The notes under the pieces are model-generated. The model was not told the origin of the DNA. It saw only the letters and a program-made list of their open reading frames with translations, and searched no databases. DNA of 55,746 bases from Scytonema sp. UIC 10036 (GTDB lineage: Bacteria > Cyanobacteriota > Cyanobacteriia > Cyanobacteriales > Nostocaceae). The stretch covers positions 1-55,746 of the forward strand of contig NZ_WJFC01000080.1 in NCBI RefSeq assembly GCF_009725235.1, written 5' to 3'. This document shows, one piece after another, positions 1-6,878 of the stretch; position 1 is the first letter of the stretch; the number at the start of each line of letters is the position of its first letter. Position numbers and translations under genes: made by a program.

Positions 1-58
1 TGACTGCTGTTTCAGCTATTGTTGCTATCTCTTGACTAATTTTTGTGGCTCCTATCTG

Positions 59-436
59 TTATTCATAAATCTCTTGATAAACCTCTAAACCTTTAACTAT
101 TTGCTGAATAGTTTGCTTTTGCTTTTTTGTATCTTCTGCTATATTTTTAATTCCTTCAGTCAACAACTGGATTTTTTCTAACATCAAAAAGTTAGTATTG
201 CTTAATAGTAAAATTGATTTTAAGTTTTCTTGTTTCTCCCATTTCAGTTTCTCAAGAATTTGAGGATTTTTCTGATTTTTTATTTCTAACTTGTTTCTTT
301 CATCATTTATTTTCTTAATTTCAACATATTTTTGAATGAATAAATTTTTCCAGTCATCTGTCAGTTTTAACAAAAACTCTTGATAACTATCTTTATAATT
401 TTCTACAAAATCAATAATTTGAGTGTAATCTCTCAT
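59..436 (-). CDS. Hypothetical coiled-coil protein, probably a gene remnant
   Basis: A 125-aa lysine/glutamate/glutamine-rich, helix-prone protein of no family I recognise. No signal peptide or membrane segment is visible. The ATG at 436 is only the first ATG. The same frame is open upstream to 661 without any ATG, GTG or TTG, and it encodes protein-like sequence (for example KYHSYFWGKIKRKQ). Past the TAA at 61-59 the frame continues open to the window edge, again with coiled-coil-like sequence (QIGATKISQEIATIAE). This suggests a longer gene that lost its 5' end, near a MITE at 693-831, and gained an in-frame stop. It could still be a short expressed ORF. The decay reading is inference. Confidence 0.4.
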   Translation of the reverse strand: MRDYTQIIDFVENYKDSYQEFLLKLTDDWKNLFIQKYVEIKKINDERNKLEIKNQKNPQILEKLKWEKQENLKSILLLSNTNFLMLEKIQLLTEGIKNIAEDTKKQKQTIQQIVKGLEVYQEIYE

Positions 437-692
437 TAATGATTTGATTTCTGCAAAAGTTTGCCCTTGACTTATTTCTTGTTTTCGTTTAATTTTTCCC
501 CAAAAGTAAGAATGATATTTAATACCTTCTTTCAGTAAAATTTGACATTCTCTAATTTTTTTTGAATTTTTTAATTTGGGATTTTTTAAAATGGGTAATT
601 GATAAGTTTTTTCATAAATTGTAATAAATTCATAAGTAATTCGTTTTTTTTGCTTTTTTACTTAGCATTGCTGTTAATACGATGGAACTTTG

Positions 693-831
693 CCAATACT
701 GCTCGGTTAAGCTGAAAAAATCAAAACGTGTAGGTTGGTTTGAGGAACGAAACCCAACATTTTTTTCAGTTTGTTGGGTTTCCCAAAGCCTCAACCCAAC
801 CTACTAATATTCTCAGCCCTTGCAGTATTGG
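693..831. mobile_element. MITE family A, copy 1
   Basis: A 139-bp non-coding element with terminal inverted repeats CCAATACTGC and GCAGTATTGG. Its interior carries a stem built from 'GTAGGTTGG' and 'CCAACCTAC' motifs. It is flanked by an 8-bp near-perfect direct repeat, GAACTTTG (685-692) and GAACTGTG (832-839), as expected for a target-site duplication. It lies just beyond the open end of the decaying gene to its left. Two further copies in this window share ends and layout. There is no coding capacity, so it would need a transposase in trans. Confidence 0.65.
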
Positions 832-954
832 GAACTGTGCGATCGCCAAGTTTCAATAAACTCTCTTTCCCATTTTAACACCTTTTATGTTTTTCCCTGT
901 TCTCTATTCCCTATTCCTTGTTCCCTTTTTTAATAATAAGAAAGCCTTGCGGTT

Positions 955-1052
955 ACAATACTGCGTAAGTTTTGCTTAAAAAATAAAAATGTGTTTGTTG
1001 GGTTTCGTTCCTCAACCCAACCTACTAATATTCTCTGCCCTTGCAGTATTGC
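955..1052. mobile_element. MITE family A, copy 2 (shorter)
   Basis: A 98-bp copy of the element at 693-831, with ends CAATACTGC and GCAGTATTG and the same 'AACCCAACCTACTAATATTCTC' type interior (shortened here). It is flanked by TTGCGGTT (947-954) and CTGCGGTT (1053-1060), matching at 7 of 8 bases. It sits 60 bp beyond the 3' end of the ABC transporter gene. The rest of 437-1114 has no gene I can support; 840-940 is pyrimidine-rich with short TTCCCTATTCC-type repeats. Confidence 0.6.
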
Positions 1053-1114
1053 CTGCGGTTGTGGTTGTAACTGCTGATGTTGTTGGTTGTATTTGGAACT
1101 CATTAATTTGGGGA

Positions 1115-2935
1115 TTATTTTGGGGAAGTAGCTACTGTGGTTTGAGCCTTTTCAGGTGGAGCAATGACAATTTCTTTTTGTTTTTGATAATCCTCTACGG
1201 TCAGAAGTTGCCAACTACAACCCTCTGAAAGCTCTAAAACCCATTGATGATAGTTCACTAGACTTTTCCTATGCCCAACACTGATAAAAGTGGTTTTCGT
1301 TTGTTGTAGTTTTCGATATAAATTCTCTTCATTGTTCAAATCTAAAGCACTTGTTGCTTCATCTAAGATAGTAAAACTAGGAAGAGTCATGAATATTCGT
1401 GCAAAAGCAAGACGTTGCTGTTCTCCTAACGACAATATATTTTCCCAAGGAACTTCTGTGTCAAAGCCATTCACACGGGTAAGCAAATTTTGGAGATTCA
1501 CTTGTCGCAAAACTTCCTCAAGTTCGGGGTCGCTCATTTGCTCTATTGTATGAGGATAGAGTAACTGTTCGCGTAATGTTCCTAGAATTATATAAGGACG
1601 TTGGGGCAAAAATAGGATTTCTTGTCGGGGAGGTCGCACCAAACGACCAGTTCCTGCATCCCACAACCCAGCGATCGCTCTCAATAGAGAACTTTTTCCT
1701 CTTCCACTTGGTCCTACAATCAATAGCCCTTCTCCCGCTCGAACAGACAATGACAAGTTTTCGACAATCGCCTGTTCGTAGTTTGGTGTTTGTAAGGTGA
1801 CATTCTCAAAAGCCAAACGCTTATCTTCTATGACTTTAATATTACTTACATTATCTGGTTTTTGAGTAACAACTTCTAGGGCATCCGAAAACTCAGCCAA
1901 ACGTTCAACGTAACTAGAAAAGCGCCCTGAATTCCCGAATTGAGCTATTAATTCTCCTAGAGCACTAGAAAACAGAAAGCAACAGAAACTGATTTGGTTA
2001 ATTTCTCCATAATCAATTTCACCTTTAATAAATAAAGGTGTGAGTATAAACATCGAAAATACAGTGATTGCAGACTGATATGCTCTGTAAAAAACATCTT
2101 GCCCTCTTTCCCAACTCAGCCTGTGTTCAACACTTTTCAGAACATTATTAAATCTTCGGTTAATTATATTTAATTCTTTTTCTTCTCCCTGAAAAAAAGC
2201 TATCGATTCAGCGTGTTTGCGAACATGAGTCAGACAATAAGCAAAGTCAGCTTTAAACTCAAGTTCTTCTTGACTAATTTTATTGAGTTTTTGAGTTAAG
2301 TAAACAGCTATCAAATTACCTACAATCGTATAAATAACTAGATAAATTGTGATTTGTGAGGAAATTGTCCAGAGAATGATTAAAACACTCAACATTTCCA
2401 GCACTTTTTCTAGGAAAGTAGCTGAAAAGCTCAAAGCACTGCCAGTAATTGGTTCAATTTCTTGAGATATGCGTTGATCTGGATTACCAATATCAGATTT
2501 AAAATTAATTTTATAATAGGCTTGCTTGCTCAAATATTTTTCTAAAATGTGATTGTTCAGCCATGTATACCAATCAAGAGCAATTCTTTTTCTGATATAC
2601 TTAGAAAATGCTACCAAGAGTGTTACTACCACAATACCAAGGGTAGAAACCCATAACGTATCAAGATATTTAGCAAGGTCTTTTTCTTCGATAACTATAT
2701 CCAGTACACGGCGATTCCAGAAGCTGTTAAAGGCAGTTACGCCCACGAGCGAGATTATTAATAATATCAGGAGAGCAAGCATCCCCCATGAGCGAATCAC
2801 TTCTGAAAATGCTCTTCCTTTTGGGTCTGTTGGGTACCAATAAGGTTGAGCTACCACGCGGACATCCTCCCAAAATTGAGTAAAACCTGAAAGAGGATTT
2901 GTCATTTCTCGATCGCGAGCAACTTGAGTTTGCAT
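1115..2935 (-). CDS. mdnE: ABC exporter, SbmA/BacA-YddA type (MdnE-like)
   Basis: A 606-aa fused permease and ATPase that probably exports the processed microviridin across the inner membrane. The N-terminal half has hydrophobic segments at about residues 50-75, 95-115 and 185-225, and a conserved NPDQRI motif (about 150) typical of the SbmA/BacA-like membrane domain. The ATPase follows, with Walker A GPSGRGKSS (about 410), the signature region LSLGEQQR and Walker B FTILDEATSALD. It is the most distal gene of the microviridin operon, matching the transporter linked to known mdn/mvd clusters. MTNPLSG at residue 11 is an alternative start, and no strong ribosome site distinguishes the two. About 230 bp separate it from mdnC, more than is usual inside a tight operon. 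Confidence 0.85.
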   Translation of the reverse strand: MQTQVARDREMTNPLSGFTQFWEDVRVVAQPYWYPTDPKGRAFSEVIRSWGMLALLILLIISLVGVTAFNSFWNRRVLDIVIEEKDLAKYLDTLWVSTLGIVVVTLLVAFSKYIRKRIALDWYTWLNNHILEKYLSKQAYYKINFKSDIGNPDQRISQEIEPITGSALSFSATFLEKVLEMLSVLIILWTISSQITIYLVIYTIVGNLIAVYLTQKLNKISQEELEFKADFAYCLTHVRKHAESIAFFQGEEKELNIINRRFNNVLKSVEHRLSWERGQDVFYRAYQSAITVFSMFILTPLFIKGEIDYGEINQISFCCFLFSSALGELIAQFGNSGRFSSYVERLAEFSDALEVVTQKPDNVSNIKVIEDKRLAFENVTLQTPNYEQAIVENLSLSVRAGEGLLIVGPSGRGKSSLLRAIAGLWDAGTGRLVRPPRQEILFLPQRPYIILGTLREQLLYPHTIEQMSDPELEEVLRQVNLQNLLTRVNGFDTEVPWENILSLGEQQRLAFARIFMTLPSFTILDEATSALDLNNEENLYRKLQQTKTTFISVGHRKSLVNYHQWVLELSEGCSWQLLTVEDYQKQKEIVIAPPEKAQTTVATSPK

Positions 2936-3166
2936 ATTCTAAAAATAGAATTGTGAATAAAGACCTTTGTAAAGTATTGGGCGAATAAAAGTATTGAGCG
3001 AATAGAATTCACTACTACACAAATAAAGTCCGCCTGCGCGGACTCATGAAAAATTAAGGATTGTAAAAACCCACGCAGGTGGGTTTTGCTTGTATAGCCA
3101 AGGCAGTGCGTTGCGGGGGTTCCCCCCGTTGTAGCACCTGCCGTGCGAATTCTATTCGTCAAGGCG
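2936..3166. repeat. Intergenic cyanobacterial repeat with GC-rich stems
   Basis: The gap between mdnC and the exporter holds several palindromes: AGTCCGCctgcGCGGACT near 3028-3045, the ACCCAC/GTGGGT stem at 3066-3087, and GGGGGTTCCCCCC near 3115-3127. This block looks like dispersed intergenic repeat sequence rather than a gene. The TATTC(A/G)CC-like direct copies near 2985-3005 and 3145-3160 are unassigned. Confidence 0.5.
3066..3087 (-). terminator. Terminator-like hairpin between mdnC and the exporter gene
   Basis: A perfect 9-bp stem AAAACCCAC/GTGGGTTTT with a 4-base loop. Read on the minus strand (the operon direction) the stem ends in a run of T, as in an intrinsic terminator. It lies in a repeat-like block, so it may equally be part of a dispersed element. 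If active it would lower exporter expression relative to the ligases. Confidence 0.4.
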
Positions 3167-4165
3167 TTACAAACATCCTCTTGACAAATGCACACCAGTA
3201 AGCAGAATTTCGGCAATTGCTTGAGAAATGGGAAAGTGTGGTGAAAACAACTCCAACCAGAAAAATTCCCCAACTGGGTTAATCTCAAGAAATATATGTC
3301 GGCCATCAGGTGTGACGATAATATCTATCGCTCCATAGTTTAAACCAAAATAAGCCATTAGATTAAGAAGCTTTTTCTCAACATCCTCAGGTAAGTTGTA
3401 AGGTTGCCAACTCTCGCTTAAAGCTCTCCCCTCTTTGCGCCAGTCGTAAGTAGCCCTCTCCAATCGTTGGGAATCTACTGCGGCAGTAAATACACGGTGT
3501 CCCACAATAGTCGTCCGCAACTCTAGCGCCTTTGGCACATTTTCTTGAAACGTCATCGGACAAAAACGCAATCCTTCAAGATTTTCCAAATCGTCATCTG
3601 TCACTGGATTGGTGAAAACCACGAACTCTTCCCCGCGATCGCCAAAGATGGCAAAGGAAGAAAGCATTTTTGTGACTATCCCCTGCTCCTGACACTCAGA
3701 GGCAAATTGCTTCACTGCTTCTGGATTGTTTGAAGTTAAGGTACGCGGAGTCAAAAGACCAACCTCTCGTGCGACTTGCAGCTGTAATTGCTTATTATTG
3801 GTCAGATCCACATTTGACATTTTGTCAAAGTGGAATCCCTTGATGCTAGCAATCAAACCCCTAACAGTAGCGCGAGATTCTTTAATAGAGGCTTCTCTAA
3901 ATTGCTTGTCCATCGTGTCGGGAATTTTTTCTCCGTAGCGCATCCGCCGATACCAAACGGAAGACACTTCACTTAAATCTAACTTCTGTGCGCCATCAGT
4001 AATAATTGCTTGCTCCGAATCACCATGGTAAATATCTAACTGCACTTCACTCGGAAATCTGTCTGTGTCAAAACGAAATGCTTTTTCTCCTAAAGCCTCA
4101 ATTGCTTTAATAACCAGAGGAATGCTTTCATTGTCTTGACTAAAAGTAACTATTAAGACTGTCAT
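3167..4165 (-). CDS. mdnC: Microviridin ATP-grasp ligase forming the ester rings (MdnC/MvdD-like)
   Basis: A 332-aa graspetide ligase. Its family (MdnC/MvdD) uses ATP to acyl-phosphorylate Asp/Glu side chains of the core and closes two omega-ester rings with Thr and Ser. The assignment to the ester-forming rather than amide-forming paralogue rests on recalled family sequence: the N-terminus MTVLIVTFSQDNESIPLVIK, the YRRMRYG motif (about 90), KQLQLQVAREVGLL and the C-terminal FLEINPVGEFFWLELFSPH that carries the ATP/Mg-binding Glu and Asn. Length fits the family, with a few extra C-terminal residues. It lies 78 bp downstream of mdnB; that gap is filled by tandem heptamers. It normally acts before MdnB and needs the leader helix PFFARFL of MdnA. 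Confidence 0.93.
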   Translation of the reverse strand: MTVLIVTFSQDNESIPLVIKAIEALGEKAFRFDTDRFPSEVQLDIYHGDSEQAIITDGAQKLDLSEVSSVWYRRMRYGEKIPDTMDKQFREASIKESRATVRGLIASIKGFHFDKMSNVDLTNNKQLQLQVAREVGLLTPRTLTSNNPEAVKQFASECQEQGIVTKMLSSFAIFGDRGEEFVVFTNPVTDDDLENLEGLRFCPMTFQENVPKALELRTTIVGHRVFTAAVDSQRLERATYDWRKEGRALSESWQPYNLPEDVEKKLLNLMAYFGLNYGAIDIIVTPDGRHIFLEINPVGEFFWLELFSPHFPISQAIAEILLTGVHLSRGCL

Positions 4166-4168
4166 AGG

Positions 4169-4258
4169 AATTATGAATTATGAATTATGAATTATGAATT
4201 ATGAATTATGAATTATGAATTATAAAATTTTAGCCATTAGCCATTAGCCATTAGCCAT
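4169..4258. repeat. Two adjacent heptanucleotide tandem arrays
   Basis: Seven copies of AATTATG (4169-4217, plus a partial copy to 4223) are followed by four copies of TAGCCAT (4231-4258). These are typical cyanobacterial short tandemly repeated repetitive sequences. The second array runs into the 3' end of mdnB, so the last codons and the stop of that gene are repeat-derived. Confidence 0.9.
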
Positions 4259-5227
4259 TAATGTGTCTGCGATCGCATCAGATATAGGCAAGTCTAAATC
4301 TCGTTCCAACATTCCCCATTCTCCTATGGGGTTAATTTCCAAAAAGACATATTCTCCTGAGGGTGTAAGAATAAAATCAAAGGCTCCAAACAAAAGCCCA
4401 AATCTAGCCATAAAGGTTTTGAGACGACAAACGACTTCATCAGGAAGCTCGTGATGTTGCCATGAACCAAGCTCAACACCAGGAACACGCCAATCCACTT
4501 GTGATGCTGGATCGACAGACGCATTAAGCGCCCCCACAAAGACATTGCCATTCACATACACTACCCGCAATTCCCATTGCTTGGGAATTTGTTCTTGAAA
4601 AACCATAGGACAATAGCGCAGTGACTCAGCATCGTGCAAATCTTCTTCTTTAACGATGCTAGTGTAAAGGAAGAACGAGGTAGGTTCCATACTGCGAGAA
4701 AGAGTAGTTAGCAACTTACTCACCATTCTTCCGTTGACGTGTTGGAAAAACTCCCGTACTGCTTCAGCTTTGTTGGTGATAAGAGTCCGAGGAGTGACAA
4801 AACCTATTTCAGAAGCAACCCGCAGTTGACGCAGCTTATTGTGTGCAAAATTTATCCGCTCTAAATCATCTACCCAATGAGCTTCCCTGAGACTGTCCCA
4901 AAAACCATCTAAGGTTGCCTGTGATTCTCGAATGCAGGCTTCTTGGAACTTTGGAGCTAATTCTTTACCCAATTGTGGTTCCCAAATGCGACGCATCCAA
5001 ACAGCTTGCACCTGCTCTGTGCTTATAGAGTGGATGCCATCTTCTATCTTGTGATAGCTTTTGGACTTGTCAAAATGTGCTGTTAGTTGTAGGTCTAAAG
5101 GAAATTTATCAGTGTTCAAGCGAAATGGCTGCGCTCCTCTCTTTGACAAAGCTTCTGCTACTCTATCTATTGTGAAGAAATCACCACTGTGGGTGATTAA
5201 TAAAACAATATTACGCGATAGGTGCAT
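4244..5227 (-). CDS. mdnB: Microviridin ATP-grasp ligase forming the amide ring (MdnB/MvdC-like)
   Basis: A 327-aa graspetide ligase paralogous to its neighbour. MdnB/MvdC closes the last ring, an omega-amide between core Lys and a C-terminal acidic residue, after the esters are formed. Recognised by ITHSGDFFTIDRVAEAL near the N-terminus, WMRRIWEPQL (about 95), RQLRVASEIGFVTPRTL and FLEINPIGEWGMLERDLDLP at the C-terminus. Trp replaces the Phe of MdnC after the NP(I/V)GE motif, which I recall as typical of the amide-forming member. The extreme C-terminus MANG and the stop codon are encoded inside a TAGCCAT tandem array, so the original end has been replaced or extended. A 418-bp gap containing a MITE separates it from the precursor gene. 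Confidence 0.92.
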   Translation of the reverse strand: MHLSRNIVLLITHSGDFFTIDRVAEALSKRGAQPFRLNTDKFPLDLQLTAHFDKSKSYHKIEDGIHSISTEQVQAVWMRRIWEPQLGKELAPKFQEACIRESQATLDGFWDSLREAHWVDDLERINFAHNKLRQLRVASEIGFVTPRTLITNKAEAVREFFQHVNGRMVSKLLTTLSRSMEPTSFFLYTSIVKEEDLHDAESLRYCPMVFQEQIPKQWELRVVYVNGNVFVGALNASVDPASQVDWRVPGVELGSWQHHELPDEVVCRLKTFMARFGLLFGAFDFILTPSGEYVFLEINPIGEWGMLERDLDLPISDAIADTLMANG

Positions 5228-5340
5228 AAAACATTTTCTTAGAGTACTGTTAGGACGAAATCAAGTTTTGAGGGGTGAAACGATTTTTTTCTCTAGTTGG
5301 AAATCTATCCACTTAACCCATTATAGCGGGTATGATTGAC

Positions 5341-5536
5341 TACTAGTGGTCTACCACATTAATTTCGATGGGTAAAAGGATTTTTCCTCTCTCGTTCCGG
5401 TGGTTCTACCACAGAATGCACTCGGGTGGGCTGCTGCCTCGCATTCGGGAGGCGGCAGCCCATGGCAAGGCATTCCCAGGCGGAGCATGGGAACGAGGTG
5501 GCAGCCTATCAAAATTAATGCGATAGACCACTAGTA
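5341..5536. mobile_element. MITE family B (TA-flanked) between mdnA and mdnB
   Basis: A 196-bp element including flanking TA dinucleotides. The ends are near-perfect inverted repeats of about 28 bp: CTAGTGGTCTACCACATTAA on the left, and GATAGACCACTAG on the right preceded by ATCAAAATTAATGC. Perfect TA at each border fits insertion by an IS630/Tc1-like transposase in trans. The interior is GC-rich, with another palindrome around GGCTGCTGCCTC/GAGGCGGCAGCC. It interrupts the leader of mdnB and could affect the precursor-to-ligase ratio. Confidence 0.65.
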
Positions 5537-5645
5537 CATCAGTCAGAGAAATAAGACTATCATTGTAAATTTGTATACAGCTTGCAGTATAAGGCTATTA
5601 CTTTCATCACTTTAGCCTTTATACTTCAACCTTTTTGTACTAAAT

Positions 5646-5843
5646 CTAGAAATCTTCCCAATCAGAGGGAAACTTGTAGGTGAAAGGCAAAGGAGGAAGA
5701 TAAGGAGGAACTTTAGGAGGCTCTGTAGGAGCATCTGCAGGAGGTTTGTCTGACTCTGCTAATAATGGAGATTGATCTTCCAAGAAGCGGGCAAAAAATG
5801 GGACGGTCTTGATACCTGGTGATTCTACTGTCTTTGTAGACAT
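5646..5843 (-). CDS. mdnA: Microviridin precursor peptide
   Basis: A 65-aa precursor. The leader contains the ligase-binding helix PFFARFL (residues 15-21), the hallmark of microviridin precursors. A proline-rich linker (34-53) leads to the C-terminal core F54-T55-Y56-K57-F58-P59-S60-D61-W62-E63-D64-F65. By analogy with microviridin B, expected rings are Thr55-Asp61 and Ser60-Glu63 esters and a Lys57-Asp64 amide. The usual KYPSD is KFPSD here, and the amide acceptor is Asp rather than Glu. Tyr56 occupies the position that sets protease specificity, suggesting chymotrypsin-like targets (inference). The ATG at 5843 is preceded by AGGGGA as ribosome site. It is the first gene of the minus-strand operon. 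Confidence 0.95.
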   Translation of the reverse strand: MSTKTVESPGIKTVPFFARFLEDQSPLLAESDKPPADAPTEPPKVPPYLPPLPFTYKFPSDWEDF

Positions 5844-6878
5844 ATTATTTTCCCCTGGAAAATTTACTTGACCGTTTTATTTATACCATTTCTTCAAAAA
5901 AAACACAAGAAATCAAAATATCAAGTCATCATACCGATGGCTGGGTCTGCAGACAAATAAGACATTTAAGACTTTTAATAAAGTGAAGTGTATATTCAAA
6001 GCTTAAATCTTTAGTTATATGTCTAAAAGTAGATTGCCTGATGTATGCTTGGTAAAACTAGCTGCCTGCGAAATTCTCAATAGTCATCTATATGTTTACT
6101 AATTTAAAATCAACTTTAAAGCGGCATATTTTAACTGTGTTAATCAATCACTTAAATGTCTTAAAGGTCTTAAATGTCTTAACTATCTTAACAATCACCG
6201 GCCCTATCCCACATCTTGCACTGGGAAATATAAATATCAAATACGTGACTGCGTGGAAGAGGTAATATTTGTTCGCTCTCAAGTAAGAAACAAGACTATA
6301 CAATTTGCGGAAAGATAAATTCAAGCTGAGTTTGCGCTGCTTCCACCCAGTCAGGTCAGTAAACAGAAAAATTTGGAATTAAGCCTTTCCAACATCTTTG
6401 TTTTGTTAAAAAAATTTAATAATTTGTATATATTTTTTATATTGAAATTGTAGATTCAGTGCTAATTCTGCTAAAGGCAAAATATTGGTATCTTGTCTTA
6501 TCTGCTATTGCATTTTCTTGATAAACTTGATACCTTGATGCTGATAAGCTTAGAAAATGTCTGAAAATTTTTGAGCAATGTGTCAAAGTTTCGCAGAGCC
6601 ACCAAAATTCCTTTGAAAAAAGGGAACTTTGAGAGTATTTTCTGAAAAAGCGAGACTTTGAGAGTATTTTCTAAAAAAGGGGGGACTTTAAGAGTATTGT
6701 CCTCCCCTTTTAAGGGTGGTTGGGCAGAATATAAATAAAATTTGATACTTTTGAGGCATCCTCATTAATAGGAGGCTTGGGTTAAAATCTACTTTAGTTA
6801 TAGTAAACAAGTTTCGAGCTACAAAGCCAGCTTTCTACCAGTGCGTAAGCCCTCGTATTATTTGGAGATGAAAATGTT
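5844..6878. promoter_or_regulatory. Divergent intergenic region, repeat-rich (upstream of mdnA and lipase copy 1)
   Basis: About 1 kb without a supportable gene lies between divergent mdnA and the first LamG-patatin gene. It contains a 9-bp direct-repeat array (CTTAAATGT and variants, 6151-6192) with an inverted copy GACATTTAAG at 5961-5970, and three copies of an ACTTTGAGAGTATTTTCT-type unit (about 6627-6700). Much of 5950-6560 is repeated, diverged, at 12180-12665, and about 6500-6880 is repeated at 9615-10060. The array may be an operator or structural DNA. I could not place -10/-35 elements with confidence. Confidence 0.5.

Noticed and set aside
989..1228. 79-aa plus-strand ORF
   Set aside because: It starts inside a MITE and runs antisense into the exporter gene, with no family resemblance.
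4169..4258. CRISPR-like array
   Set aside because: Direct 7-mers without spacers; these are short tandem repeats.
3206..4551. Plus-strand and alternative-frame ORFs across the ATP-grasp genes
   Set aside because: Shadows of mdnB and mdnC with no independent signals.
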